Below are positions 48,405 through 58,473 of a stretch of DNA of 64,000 nucleotides, piece after piece (position 1 is the first letter of the stretch; each line of letters starts with the position of its first letter). The stretch spans positions 2,294,001 to 2,358,000 of the forward strand of contig NZ_AQFT02000001.1 in assembly GCF_000364225.2 (NCBI RefSeq), written 5' to 3'. Position numbers and translations under genes: made by a program. A model generated the notes under the pieces. The model searched no databases, was not told the origin of the DNA, and saw nothing but the letters and a program-made list of their open reading frames with translations. The stretch comes from Eubacterium plexicaudatum ASF492 (GTDB lineage: Bacteria; Bacillota; Clostridia; Lachnospirales; Lachnospiraceae).

Positions 48405-49717
48405 CTATTCACAAAAAATACTACCATTTTCTTCACAAAAATGTGTGGAGTAAAACTGCTTTGCTGCTTTTATCATATAACAGGTATCCCTGATTCCGGC
48501 CGTCTCATAGGCAGAATGCATAGCAAGCTGCGCCAGACCGATATCTACGGCTTTCAGCGAAACTTTTCCCGAAGAAATATTTCCAAGCGTACTTCCGCCC
48601 GCTTCATCCGAACGATTTGCGAAAAACTGAATCGGCACATCCGCTTTCTCACAAACCTCCCGAAACAGCGCAATACTTACCGCATCGGACGTATATTTTT
48701 GTCCCGCATGGGATTTTACAACGATTCCCTCATTCATATACACACAATTTTCCGCATCTGTTTTTTCCGGGTGATTCGGATGCACGGCATGTGCATTGTC
48801 CGCACTCAGCATCAGACTTCCTGCTACCGCCCGATAGTAGTCCTCCTCCTGCTTTCCAAGCCCCAGATGAATGCGTCTTAGCGTATCGTATAAAAAGGTG
48901 GATCCTGCCCCCTGCTTTGTACCGGAGCCGACTTCTTCATTATCAAAGCATGCATATACGTTGATATTTCTATCCTGCTTTCCTTCCAGAAAACCTTTTA
49001 ACGTCGCATATGCACACTGCAGATCATCCAGATGCTGTGCGGATATAAACTCTTCCTGTGCTCCCCACACAGATGGCTGTTCCCGGTTATACAGATAAAG
49101 ATCGCTGCCATAGACAGCTTCCTGTGGTACTCCTACCGCTTCGGCAATTAATTTTTAAAATCACCTTTTTTGCTCTTGTCCGTACCAAATAATGGAAGCG
49201 TATCCACCTGCTTATTATACGCATAACCATCATTGACCGACCGGTTCATATGAATGGCCAGGCTTGGTATCATGACAAGATCCCGATCCAAATTGACAAG
49301 CTTTGTAATAAAATGATCCTGTTCTTTTACAATCACTCTGCCAGCCACGGAAAGCGGGCGGTCAAACCATGTCGAGCAGATCATTCCGCCATACCCTTCC
49401 GTATTTAACTGCAGATACTTTTTCTTCACTTCAAGTTCCGCATGTTCTTTTACCTTAAACGTCGGAAAATCACTGTGGGACGCCGCAATATTAAAACCGC
49501 CGTCTTCCGTCTGCGTTCCAATGCCAAAAGCAATCACACTGGAATCATTTCTCGTTACATAATACTTTCCGCCAGGCTGAATGTCCCATTTTTCATTCTC
49601 TTCGATTTTCACATATCCGTTTTGTTCCAGTTCTTTTGCAATTCTTTCCACCGCATGAAATGCGGTCGGACAATCCTTCAAAAATTCTGTCATTTCCTGA
49701 GATATTTTCTTATACAT
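48405..49717 (-). CDS. M18 family aminopeptidase (one frameshift)
   Basis: About 438 residues. Start 49717 follows GGGAG. Metal and catalytic motifs of M18 are present: IAASHSDFPTFKVK, SAQHLDDLQCAYATL, CFDNEEVGSGTKQGAGST and LSADNAHAVHPNH. One A is missing from the run at 49152-49156; restoring it joins KKGDFK to LIAEAVGVPQEAVYG. It is a cytosolic, Zn-dependent enzyme that trims N-terminal residues from peptides. The amino-acid permease lies upstream on the same strand, which fits peptide and amino-acid use. Confidence 0.9.
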
Positions 49718-49806
49718 CTTTTCAACTCCCTGTTTTTGCATATATTATTATAAGAAGGGGGCTGTCACAAATAAGACACCCCCATACTTTTCAAACACGC
49801 TCTATT

Positions 49807-51239
49807 TTATTGCACGTTTTTCTTTCTCTTTTTTGCAAGATACGGCATAATCATACCCAATGCCGTCAATACGACAGGCGTTATAATATTCAGTGCCATT
49901 GTAAACATATCTTTTGAATACATACCCAGTATACAGCATGCTGCGGTCAGCAGGAAACACCATACGCCGAAAAATTTGGCAATCGCCTGATTTTTTTGTA
50001 AACCGATATTCCGCAGGTATCGTATCATATGCTTTTCGAAGAGCCAGATAGCCAACGAATACCCATAAATAACGAAGCGGCATACATACGGAATTAAGCT
50101 TATTCAGCTGTGCCAGCACGGCTGCGGCACCCGGTACAAAGGACTGAATCAGAATAATACTTCCGGATAATGCAATAACAAGCTTGATACCATTCACATA
50201 GGCTCCCTGATCATTTCTTTTCAGCATTGCACTTGGAACAAATTCTTTTGCATCTTCATTATCAAGCAGCATACGCAAAGGTGCATCAATGCTGACTACC
50301 AGTACGGCAAACTGACCGATCATATTACAAAGTGCATACAGAACCATCAGGCCGTCTCCAAGTCCGTAATACTGTCCCAGTTTCTGGAATGCCCAGTAAG
50401 AACCATTGGATACATAGGAATTAAATACTTCCTCGCTGCTGTTGATCACAGACGGATCAAACATCATTCCCATTGCTATGGTTCCCAGAATCGCACATCC
50501 TACAACCATAACCGCAAGCATAATCATGCCTTTTGGAAATCCCTTTGCCGGATCCTTAACTTTATTTACGTACGGAGAGATCTTTTCACATCCACCGACA
50601 GCAAATACAAGAATGGACAAAGAAGTAAAGTAGCCTATATTAAACTGCGGAATCAGATTTTTCAGGCTGAAATCCATGGAAACATAGCCGCCTCCCGGAT
50701 TAATAGCCGGTGCCGCAAACATTAACAAAATATACAAAATAGACATTACAAACATACTTGTTCCTGCGATGGAAGCAAGTTTTTTAAGCGGATTCAAACC
50801 ACGGCTTGCCACCCAGCAGAAAAATAAAAACACGGCCAGTGTCGCCATCTGCACACCGATCGTAGGAAACGTATCGTACGTTTCCGCATTGCGGAATACC
50901 GCCCAGCTGAGAGCCTTTAATCCGCCACTGCCCTTGCTGGCAATATAAGTAATGTGGCATGCCCAGTAAGTCCAGCCTGCATAATAAGCAAGCTTTGGTC
51001 CCATCGTATTATGAATCCAGGAACTGACACCACCGCCGGATGTCTTAAAGCAGAGCCAAGCTCTCCGACCATCAGCGTATACGGCACAAAATAAAGTGCA
51101 AACATTAAAACCCAGCTGAAAATTACCTGAATGCCATTAAAATATACGAAACCGTTTAATACATTTCCAAATCCCCATACACCTGAAAATGCAATAAACG
51201 CAAGCGTATACCAGTTCATCTTTTTGAATCTTTCATCAT
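49807..51239 (-). CDS. APC-family amino acid permease/antiporter (three frameshifts)
   Basis: About 477 residues, 12 membrane helices, resembling glutamate/GABA-type antiporters (AFIAFSGVWGFGNV, ILVFAVGGCEKISPYVNKV). Three homopolymer indels break it. One A is missing near 51221, which restores the ATG at 51239 with GGAGGAAG upstream. One T is missing near 51047, giving GSAFKTSGGGVSSWIHNTMG. One A is extra near 49991, giving FTKNQAIAKFFGVWCFLL. The corrected protein ends YLAKKRKKNVQ at 49807. It probably exchanges amino acids across the membrane. Confidence 0.85.
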
Positions 51240-51355
51240 CTTCCTCCAAATACCTTTATTTCATGTTTGTCCTACTATCATAATTGTAGATTGTGGACAA
51301 CACATAAATCAATATAACATATATATCAGCTATTTTCAACAAATATTTTTTTCAT

Positions 51356-51820
51356 TCAAAAAAATTTCCAACATATGTCATATATTTTCTGCTTTGTATC
51401 CGGTATATTGCATTTATGCATGATTTCCTGTGCTCTGGCACCATACGGCAATCTTTTAATCAGATCCGTATCCACCTTTCCATATGGAATGCGAATGGTT
51501 CCTTTATCCGTACTGTAATTTTTCAGCTCTTTTTCAAATTGTACGACTGCCTGCGGGCCCGGATAGAATCCGATATGTTTTTGGGAAGCCGCAAAATGCA
51601 GAATATTATGCTTCTTCCAATACGTCGGCATTCCCCAGGAAATGCGTTCCTCCGCCTCCGGTAACGACTGCTGTAAAGCCTGCCGGATCGTTAACAGGTC
51701 AGCCTGTTTTTCACTGTCCTGGCGCATAATATATTCTTCCACCGTCTTTGGCTTTTCTCCGCAATAGTGGCTTTGATTCGTATTCTTAAATTCTTTTCCA
51801 CATTTTGGACACTTCCACAT
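51356..51820 (-). CDS. DUF1801 protein with N-terminal zinc ribbon
   Basis: A 154-residue protein. A short Cys cluster at the N-terminus (WKCPKCGKEF, then HYCGEKP) is followed by a DUF1801/YdhG-like domain (RISWGMPTYWKKHNILHFAA, KHIGFYPGPQ, IPYGKVDTDLIKRL). DUF1801 proteins are small cytosolic proteins; some relatives bind iron. Function here is unknown. Confidence 0.8.
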   Translation of the reverse strand: MWKCPKCGKEFKNTNQSHYCGEKPKTVEEYIMRQDSEKQADLLTIRQALQQSLPEAEERISWGMPTYWKKHNILHFAASQKHIGFYPGPQAVVQFEKELKNYSTDKGTIRIPYGKVDTDLIKRLPYGARAQEIMHKCNIPDTKQKIYDICWKFF

Positions 51821-51907
51821 AAGTATTGATCTCCTTGATTTTTATTGGTAAGCTGTCGTATTAAAAACATAAAAAGCACCTCGTTTCTGCTTTGCTGAAA
51901 CACGCTC

Positions 51908-51937
51908 CGGTGCTCCACCTGACCGGATGGAGCACCG
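51908..51937. terminator. GC-rich hairpin after the methyltransferase gene
   Basis: CGGTGCTCCA and TGGAGCACCG form a 10-bp stem with a 10-base loop, directly after the methyltransferase stop. The following T-run is about 40 bases away (AGGTGCTTTTT on the minus strand), so it may be a processing or transcription-stalling structure, not a classical terminator. Confidence 0.4.
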
Positions 51938-51939
51938 AG

Positions 51940-52723
51940 TTACCGGGACAATCCCGTACGGCTGCCACATTTATTTTGTACGGTTGCCCTAACCAGCAGC
52001 ATCATCGGACGACGCAGTTCATCTTTCATACCCGGAATATCCATCATTTCTTCGGGCGGCATTACTTCCTCCACAACCTCAAGCACAAATCCATGCTGCA
52101 GTAACCCCATTAATATCTGGGTAAGTGTGTGGTGTTGTTTTACCACATCACACCCCAGAAACCGTGTGTTTCGCCTGCCCGGAAGAAAATAATTGTCAAC
52201 CGGCCAGTATTGGGGTTTATTATCTTTCGAATATATCCAGTCCTGTCCCACACCTGCGGTAAAAACCGGATGTTCCATATTAAACAGAAATGTCCCTTGC
52301 GGCTTCAGCGTTTCGTACACTTTTTGAAAATCAGATCAATATTTTCAATATAGTGCAAAGCCAGATTGGAAACAACAAGGTCCCACCTGTTTTTCGGATA
52401 CGTATATTCCTCTATCCCGCATACACGATACTCGATCTGGCGTTGTGCATTGCGCCTTTTTGCTTCTTCAATCATTTTACTGCTCAGATCAATCCCTAAT
52501 ACCTGCACCACTCCCTGCTCCACCGCATAACTGCAATGCCATCCATAGCCGCAGCCCAGATCAAGCACCGTTTTTTCCTGAAGCGGCGGAAACAGCGGTT
52601 TTAGCTGATGCCATTCTCCGGCTGCGCACAGGCCGTCCCTGCTGCGTGGCATTTTGCATATTGCCGGAAAAACCTTTCATTATCATATTCATTCTCATAT
52701 CCATTTTTATATTCATGATTCAT
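51940..52723 (-). CDS. class I SAM-dependent methyltransferase (two frameshifts)
   Basis: About 260 residues. SAM motif I is TVLDLGCGYGWHC, acidic motif LGIDLSSKMIEEA, and the post-motif WDLVVSNLALHYIEN. Adding one A near 52652 gives FFRQYAKMPRSRDGL and one near 52321 gives IFKKVYETLKPQGTFLF. Start 52723 follows AAGGAG (spacing 11-12); an upstream in-frame ATG at 52837 overlaps the MarR stop. Small-molecule methyltransferase, substrate unknown. Probably in operon with the MarR regulator. Confidence 0.82.
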
Positions 52724-52829
52724 AGTTACGCAATCTCCTTCTCTGACTGTCTTTTTAATTCTCTGGTTCTTTGCGGACTGGCTTATGCGGTAGCAGGGGA
52801 ATGTCTGCTGTTCATATCCGAGCGGATTA

Positions 52830-53278
52830 TCAGTCATCGAATTCCTCCTCCTTTCTTTCGATATGCAGTTCTGCCGTAATATTTTTACCGGCCCGCATAA
52901 GCAGATCTGTCAGCAGATTTTTTTCCGATTCGCTCAGGTCCTGCAGCAAAAGAGCCTCCGTCTTTTACAGACCGTCCGAATATCCTCCACTACAGACAAA
53001 GCCCGATCCGTAGGATACAGTCTGCACGTCCGCTTATCCTGCTCATGCGGAGAACGGGTAATCATACCCTGCTTTTCCAATGCCGCTATGGTCCGCACAA
53101 TATTACTTGGATGAACATAAAACATATTTATCATCGAATCCTGCAAAATGCCCGGAGAATCACATATTTTTATCAAAAACATATGTTGGCTGCTGTTAAT
53201 TCCATATGGTGCAAGCTGTTTATCGAGATAAATTTTATAAAACCGGTCTGTAACCGAAAGCCATTTTAACAGTTTCAT
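52830..53278 (-). CDS. MarR family regulator (one frameshift)
   Basis: About 149 residues. Winged-helix region: INSSQHMFLIKICDSPGILQ, YVHPSNIVRTIAALEKQGMI and the wing RSPHEQDKRTCRLYPT. One base missing at 52963-52966 breaks the last helix; restoring it adds TEALLLQDLSESEKNLLTDL and an acidic end, with TGA at 52830. It is divergent from the HipA-like module and upstream of the methyltransferase. Confidence 0.88.
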
Positions 53279-53412
53279 CGTTTGTTACCTCCAGATTATT
53301 ACTTTTTTTCATGCAAAATGTATCATAGAACAATTTGCGTGCGCGCGCAATATTTTTGCAAAAAAAGATTCGATGTATATTTCATAATCTTAAAACTTCT
53401 GTAATTTACAGC

Positions 53413-53466
53413 TTCGCAAACCTTACAATCTATGCTATAATAGTTTTCGTATATCATTATACGAAA
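53413..53466 (+). promoter_or_regulatory. promoter and operator of the HipA-like module
   Basis: -35 TTCGCA, 17-base spacer and -10 TATAAT (53436-53441) are followed at once by the dyad TTTCGTATA/TATACGAAA with a 4-base centre (53445-53466). A dyad on the transcription start suggests repression, perhaps autoregulation. Confidence 0.55.
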
Positions 53467-53473
53467 GAAGGCG

Positions 53474-54268
53474 ATTGCCATACGACTTGAACACATTAGA
53501 ACTGTTCAGCATAATATAGGAAATGGTATCACCGAACCCAAGCTTGCCATGACCGATGACAATATACCAGTTATTATAAAAACACTGAATGGACCGGAAG
53601 GTTCTTTAGTATTGTTTAATGAATATGTATGCTATCGAATGGCTATGCTTCTTAAAATTCCAATGCCAGTCTCCGGAATATGCTTAATTAACCAAGATAC
53701 TGTTATTTATAATGATTGTGTTACTTTAAAACAATTTGGATATGGTTTTTATTCTACATATCTGAATAAATCCGTTACTTTAGTGGATACTATTATTCCG
53801 TTAATGCAAAACAAAGAAGATTTTTTCAAAATACTTCTTTTTGATCATGTAATATTTAATACGGACCGAAATCCTGGTAATTTACTTGTCCAATACTATA
53901 AAAATAATATTACTCTGCGAGTAATAGACCATTCACACGTCTTTATTAACCAAGCAATTTGGGATGCATCCTGCTTAAACAGAGCAATCGCAGAAAAAGA
54001 TTATTTTAGTACACGCATACTTGATAATAATACATACTTATATAATATGTTTTTCCATCATGTGACCATAACAAAAAAACACTTTGATAAATTAAAAATA
54101 GAATTTTGTAATAAAATAACCAAAGAAGCCCTTTGCAACATATTTACAGATGTTCCTTCTGCGTGGATGCCGACATCTCACGACACAGATGCACTTACAG
54201 AATATATTCTTTACCGCATTGATCATCTTGATGATATTTGCAATACAATAACAAATTATTTAAAATAA
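53474..54268 (+). CDS. HipA-like kinase family protein
   Basis: About 264 residues. The kinase core is visible: IIKTLNGPEGSLVLFNEYV (nucleotide-binding Lys region), the catalytic loop HVIFNTDRNPGNLL, and the metal-binding Asp in LRVIDHSHVF. This matches the compact HipA-like (HipA_2) family, not full HipA. The open frame extends upstream of the first ATG (53549) through LEHIRTVQHNIGNGITEPKL, which is needed for a complete fold. The only spaced start after AAGAAGG is ATA or ATT, so a start-codon error is possible. Markedly AT-rich compared with neighbours. Adjacent gene is a DUF3037-like partner. Confidence 0.78.
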   Translation: MAIRLEHIRTVQHNIGNGITEPKLAMTDDNIPVIIKTLNGPEGSLVLFNEYVCYRMAMLLKIPMPVSGICLINQDTVIYNDCVTLKQFGYGFYSTYLNKSVTLVDTIIPLMQNKEDFFKILLFDHVIFNTDRNPGNLLVQYYKNNITLRVIDHSHVFINQAIWDASCLNRAIAEKDYFSTRILDNNTYLYNMFFHHVTITKKHFDKLKIEFCNKITKEALCNIFTDVPSAWMPTSHDTDALTEYILYRIDHLDDICNTITNYLK

Positions 54269-54284
54269 TGAAAGGAGATATATT

Positions 54285-55024
54285 ATGTATCAGGTTGAAT
54301 ATGCATCTCTGAAATATTACAACAATATTATTTCTGAAGAATGTTTGTATATTGGAATGCTCTTCCATAATCTGACTACCGGAAAACGTGATTTCAGATA
54401 TATCTCTAACTTCAAGCGTTTTCAGGCGTTTGATGATGAAGCAGACGTTGAATTTGTAAAATTATACTTGTCAGGAATAAGACAGCAAGTAGAGACAAAT
54501 ATATTTAATTACAATCAGGCTTTCTCTATTACGGATTTTACCAGAATATATGTGAATGAATTTCGTTTTTCACCTGTCACTGTGATGGAAGTAGAAGAAA
54601 ACGAAGATTATGTGGAGAACCTCACAAAAATGTATCTTAAATTTGATTTCAGCAAAGAAAAACGCCTGAGCAATTTTTAGAAAAGAAATATATTCGCAAA
54701 ATTCTTGCTTCATCAAATGCTGAGTTTTCTTCACCGAAAGTATATGGTATTTATGACGAAAATGTCACTTTTGACTACATTATTGGGAATGTTGCAATCA
54801 AGCTTTTTTCATTCAAAGGGAAAAATGCTGCCAAATTAATTCCTTCTGCCAAACAGTGGGCTTTTTCAGCGGAAGAATTAAAAAACCGCTATAAAATCGT
54901 CTTTTTATACGATGCTGACAATGAAACTTCACAATTTAACATTGTTTTACAGATTCTTAAAAATCATGCAGCTGTATATCAACTACAAGACGGCCTGGAT
55001 TATATATTAAAGGCAATTTCATAA
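54285..55024 (+). CDS. DUF3037-like partner of the HipA-like kinase (one frameshift)
   Basis: About 246 residues once corrected. The first 125 (YQVEYASLKYYNNIISEECL, IGMLFHNLTTGKRDF) look like the DUF3037 type that pairs with HipA-like kinases. Near 54668 the frame stops at LSNF. Adding one base in the CGCCTG region continues it as EQFLEKKYIRKILASSNAEF to a TAA at 55024. AAAGGAGA precedes the ATG. AT-rich like the kinase gene; the pair is probably transferred together and may form a toxin-antitoxin-like or signalling module. Confidence 0.65.
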
Positions 55025-55028
55025 TGTT

Positions 55029-55065
55029 AAGCGCTTATCAAATAATCTTTATCTGATAAGCGCTT
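55029..55065 (+). terminator. terminator of the HipA-like module
   Basis: A perfect 12-bp stem AAGCGCTTATCA/TGATAAGCGCTT with a 13-base loop and TTTTACTCTTT tail. Confidence 0.8.
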
Positions 55066-55125
55066 TTACTCTTTAGAGCATTTTAACCTAAAATGTCTTC
55101 GCCACATGCACCTGCCAACTGCTTT

Positions 55126-55989
55126 TCATCGGGCTTCCCAATATTCTTTTCTTTCGACATCAGCTGCAGCATCATTCTTTTTCCGATCCCATATTTGACG
55201 GAACAGCTCATATTTCTTTTCATCAAACAGAATCTTCCAGCTGTCAATTCCATTTTTATGATAAAACGACAGACTGTTTGGTCCAAGCGACACAATTCCA
55301 TTTTCCGTACGTCTGGCAATCCCGCATACCTCAAATGCGGCAAACATAATTGCTTCATCTATGGAATCGACCAGCTGCGGATACTGTGACATATATTTCT
55401 CTGCCAGATTCATCAGCTTCGCGCGTCCCGTATCATCCATCAGCAGTAATCCGCCCCGGCCCTCATAGCCATTTGCCGTAATGTAACGGATTCCTGTCTT
55501 TTGATCCGTATGGATTTTAAAACCGGTCAGTTCTTTTTCCCGCAGTACATCTGTGTCCAGCGCCTGTTTTAATGCGCCTTCCAGTTCATCCGTAACCCGC
55601 ACTACAGTGTAAAACCCGTTCCCAAAATCTCTGATCAGAACCTTTGTTCCGGTTTCCATATCTTTTTGTACTACCAAATCTTCTGCCGAACGGACAACGA
55701 TCTTTGTTTCTGCTTTTTTATCATATACGGTAATCGTTCCTGACTCCTTATCCTGTGAAATTTCATAATTTTCCGTTTCCGCATTAATATTGGACCTTTT
55801 TGACGAATAATTACCATATGTGAGATACGGAATTTCCGTTTTTGTCCGAAACAAATCTGCTGCCGTACCGGCTTTTCCGGACGAAGTACGTGCCTTTTGG
55901 CTTAAAATATCCGCAAAATCGGTATTGCCTGTTACTCTCTGCTCCCGTTCCATAAGATTCCGACAGCTGTTGCCAAAACAAACCTTCAT
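55126..55989 (-). CDS. hypothetical protein
   Basis: About 287 residues, soluble, no signal peptide. Start 55989 follows AGGAGGG. Readable stretches are ILSQKARTSSGKAGTAADLF, GTITVYDKKAETKIVVRSAE, IRDFGNGFYTVVRVTDELEG and GYEGRGGLLLMDDTGRAK. The regular beta-strand-like middle and helical C-terminus give no family I can name. It lies between the HipA-like module and the Vsr gene, separated from Vsr by ~190 bases, so it may or may not belong to the methylase system. Confidence 0.65.
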   Translation of the reverse strand: MKVCFGNSCRNLMEREQRVTGNTDFADILSQKARTSSGKAGTAADLFRTKTEIPYLTYGNYSSKRSNINAETENYEISQDKESGTITVYDKKAETKIVVRSAEDLVVQKDMETGTKVLIRDFGNGFYTVVRVTDELEGALKQALDTDVLREKELTGFKIHTDQKTGIRYITANGYEGRGGLLLMDDTGRAKLMNLAEKYMSQYPQLVDSIDEAIMFAAFEVCGIARRTENGIVSLGPNSLSFYHKNGIDSWKILFDEKKYELFRQIWDRKKNDAAADVERKEYWEAR

Positions 55990-56178
55990 AACATAACCCT
56001 CCTGTTTCCCTGTATCGAACAACATTTATCATATAAGTAATCGGCAGATTTTCCGTTTGTTTCGGGATAAGTGGAACAAACAGATCAAAACTTGTAATGA
56101 ACAGCCGCTTTAATCCCTTTCTTTTATTTGTTGCGGGGCGGCTGGCTGTCCGGATATTGTTTTCAATGATTATATGGT

Positions 56179-56592
56179 TCATTGCATAAACGCATTGATT
56201 CTTTTTCTTAAATTTTCGACTTCTTTTTTCTTTAATTCACATTGCCAGATAACCAGATAACTCCACTTTTTTTGCGTCAGTTCCGTGTAATTTTTCTCAT
56301 CTCTTTCTTTATTGATCTCGATTTTCGTTTTCCAGAAATCATAATTTTTTTCCGGCAAATGCCCTTTGTTACAAGAATGACCATGCCAAAAGCATCCGTT
56401 AACAAATATGGCCTTTTTCAGGCCCACAAATATAAAATCCGGCTTACACTCTAACTTTACGGTTTTTCTTCTGTAATTTTTATATCCTAATTCACACAAT
56501 AACTTTGATACAAATTGTTCCGGAGCAGTATTTTTATTTCTTACCTTTTTCATGATTTCTTTTCGTTTATCATCACTGTAAATATCAGACAT
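56179..56592 (-). CDS. vsr: Vsr (very short patch repair) endonuclease
   Basis: A 137-residue Vsr-type nuclease of the PD-(D/E)XK-like fold. Motifs are KIMKKVRNKNTAPE-like (EIMKKVRNKNTAPEQFVSKL), the catalytic Asp in LECKPDFIFVGLKKAIFVNG, CFWHGHSCNKGHLPEKN, and WQCELKKKEV. Classical Vsr nicks beside T:G mismatches that arise from deaminated 5-methylcytosine. Its start overlaps the preceding gene by 8 bases, so it belongs to the operon beginning with the C5 methyltransferase. It may act as repair enzyme or as the nuclease arm of a restriction system. Confidence 0.93.
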   Translation of the reverse strand: MSDIYSDDKRKEIMKKVRNKNTAPEQFVSKLLCELGYKNYRRKTVKLECKPDFIFVGLKKAIFVNGCFWHGHSCNKGHLPEKNYDFWKTKIEINKERDEKNYTELTQKKWSYLVIWQCELKKKEVENLRKRINAFMQ

Positions 56593-57247
56593 TCGGACTC
56601 ATACCCTCTCTGGCTAAAATTCCCGGAAAAATAATATTATTTTTTGCAAAAATCTCTTCTACTCCCACCTTTGCATAAAATGCATTAAATTCTCCCATAA
56701 TTTGCCTTACATAATCATCATCAAGCCTATATTCCCTGTATAAACCGCCGTATGTTTCCGAATCCAGATATTCTAAGTCCATGGAAAAAACATTATAAAA
56801 CTGCCAGGTTACAAATAGTGTCTGATTTTCCATTCTCGGATTTGGCAAAAGTGTTAAGTGCTCATTTTCACGTAACACCCTGCCGGATTTTGCGTCTTTG
56901 ACCATACCTTTTATCAGCTGCAGCTTCCCGTCAATTTTATCCGGCCGCAGCATATGACATTTCGGCATAATGCATAAATAACATTCTTCAACCTGCGTGC
57001 TCCGATCTTTTGCATATCTGAAAAACACATCCCCTTGTTTGACCTTATTGTAAGTCAATTTCCAGTCTCTGTTTTTCTTCCCGATTCTTTTCAACTCCAT
57101 ATTTCCATCTTTATCCGGCGTATGGCAGTCCCGAAAAATATCTTTCAGTTCTATTTCCGATTCCGTATATTTACATATTTTCAGCATAAAAATCAGTTTG
57201 CGCAACGTCTGATTCCATTCTTTTTCAGGCTCCAATAGCATAATCAA
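56585..57247 (-). CDS. unknown protein of the methylase-kinase-Vsr operon (C-terminal part)
   Basis: A 220-residue frame (KLTYNKVKQGDVFFRYAKDR, VEECYLCIMPKCHMLRPDKI). It has no usable ribosome binding site; the frame begins at a TTG/ATG inside the end of the upstream gene, just after a run of eight T. One extra T there would make it the C-terminal continuation of the 57225-57932 product. I favour a single receiver-containing protein. No family recognised. Confidence 0.55.
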   Translation of the reverse strand: MIMLLEPEKEWNQTLRKLIFMLKICKYTESEIELKDIFRDCHTPDKDGNMELKRIGKKNRDWKLTYNKVKQGDVFFRYAKDRSTQVEECYLCIMPKCHMLRPDKIDGKLQLIKGMVKDAKSGRVLRENEHLTLLPNPRMENQTLFVTWQFYNVFSMDLEYLDSETYGGLYREYRLDDDYVRQIMGEFNAFYAKVGVEEIFAKNNIIFPGILAREGMSPNV

Positions 57248-57932
57248 AAAAAACAGGAATTGCGTCCGTCATCTTTTTCTTTATTTCTTTTGATTTTAAC
57301 TTCTTATATTCTTTCCGCAACGCTTCTTTTTGCGCGGGATTCCATTCCCCTGCCTGCGCAATGCCATCTTCAAACTCAATGTCCAGATATCGGTCTGTCA
57401 GTTTAACTGCTGCTTCCTGAATGCTTATGTACGGTTGTTCCTTATCGGATATCGCCGTTAAAAGGATCTGTTTATATTCCGAAAATTGTATTTTTTTCAA
57501 AATATTCTTAGCTTTTGCGCATCCTTTTATACTGTCACAAATCCTATCGATACCACCCAGGATTCTACCGTTTAAGTCCTCATAATTACCTTGATCAAGG
57601 AGCGATTGAATATCTTTCATCTTTTGATCACAAATTTTTTCCAGAACATTTCCGTTCAGATGAATATCATCCCGTAACGTATTCATGATCATATTGTCCA
57701 ATTCATAGTTTAAATCCACAAACGGCATCCGATCGGAAATGGCCTGCAGCAAAAGCAACGAGTCAAAAGGTTCTTTAAAATCATTCAAATACCGCGGGAT
57801 CTGCTTTTCCAGGCGTGAAAACATCTCTATAAAAGAAATGGAAAAATAACCGATTTCTTTTAAAAACAAACCGGTAAATTCACGTATAATGTCATCAAAG
57901 TTAAATTGTCTCTTTTCACACAGCATAAACAA
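57225..57932 (-). CDS. unknown helical protein of the methylase-kinase-Vsr operon (middle part)
   Basis: A 235-residue, mostly helical frame (QFNFDDIIREFTGLFLKEIG, RMPFVDLNYELDNMIMNTL). The same frame is open upstream of the first ATG for ~20 codons reading TYIYVRDHANLFMLCEKR, which looks like the end of a receiver fold. It would join the receiver gene if one A near 57992 were removed. No start signal precedes the internal ATG. Likely the effector or dimerisation region of the receiver protein. Confidence 0.55.
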   Translation of the reverse strand: MFMLCEKRQFNFDDIIREFTGLFLKEIGYFSISFIEMFSRLEKQIPRYLNDFKEPFDSLLLLQAISDRMPFVDLNYELDNMIMNTLRDDIHLNGNVLEKICDQKMKDIQSLLDQGNYEDLNGRILGGIDRICDSIKGCAKAKNILKKIQFSEYKQILLTAISDKEQPYISIQEAAVKLTDRYLDIEFEDGIAQAGEWNPAQKEALRKEYKKLKSKEIKKKMTDAIPVFFDYAIGA

Positions 57933-57984
57933 ATTTGCATGATCTCTTACATAAATGTATGTTTTATTGCCCTCCCCGCCTGTT

Positions 57985-58473
57985 TTATTTGTTCTTCTTT
58001 GTATCCCATATTTTATAAAAATCTTCCTGTGCCTGACTTAGATTGGACGTATATATCACACACAATTTAAAAAGATTTTTAAAATTTGATTCTTTGATAA
58101 TGTCAATGGCCGTTTTTGCGGCTCCGGACTCCAATTCCCAATCAATGACTAATAATTTAGCGGAATCAATATAATTTTTCAGTGCTTTTTCCGTAATCCC
58201 CTGAAAATAAGGTACCGGTATCAGAGAAATATCAGGATATCTTTTCTGCATAAAAAGACAAAAGTTCCACAGCGAATCCTGCTTTGTGATTTCTTCCGTA
58301 TTTTCTTCATTCGCTTCCTTCTGCACATATGCTCCGGAACGCCCCGGTCTTTTTACGTCTTCCTGATCCTCTTCTTCCCACGCTATTTTAAAATCATCAT
58401 CAATATATGTAATATGACTAAGATACTCTCGTAATATGGCTTCCATCTCGCTCATATGCGTTTTGATCATCAT
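57985..58473 (-). CDS. receiver-like (REC) domain protein of the methylase-kinase-Vsr operon
   Basis: A 162-residue frame with the skeleton of a divergent response-receiver. The acidic triplet of strand 1 is in HITYIDDDF (residues 25-27), a candidate phospho-Asp is in LLVIDWELE (residue 111), and the strand-4 Thr is in CVIYTSN (residue 142). A charged insert of ~40 residues separates strands 1 and 2. The ATG overlaps the stop of the ATPase-kinase gene by 4 bases, so the two are coupled. The C-terminal strand appears to continue in another frame (see 57225-57932). Confidence 0.65.
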   Translation of the reverse strand: MMIKTHMSEMEAILREYLSHITYIDDDFKIAWEEEDQEDVKRPGRSGAYVQKEANEENTEEITKQDSLWNFCLFMQKRYPDISLIPVPYFQGITEKALKNYIDSAKLLVIDWELESGAAKTAIDIIKESNFKNLFKLCVIYTSNLSQAQEDFYKIWDTKKNK

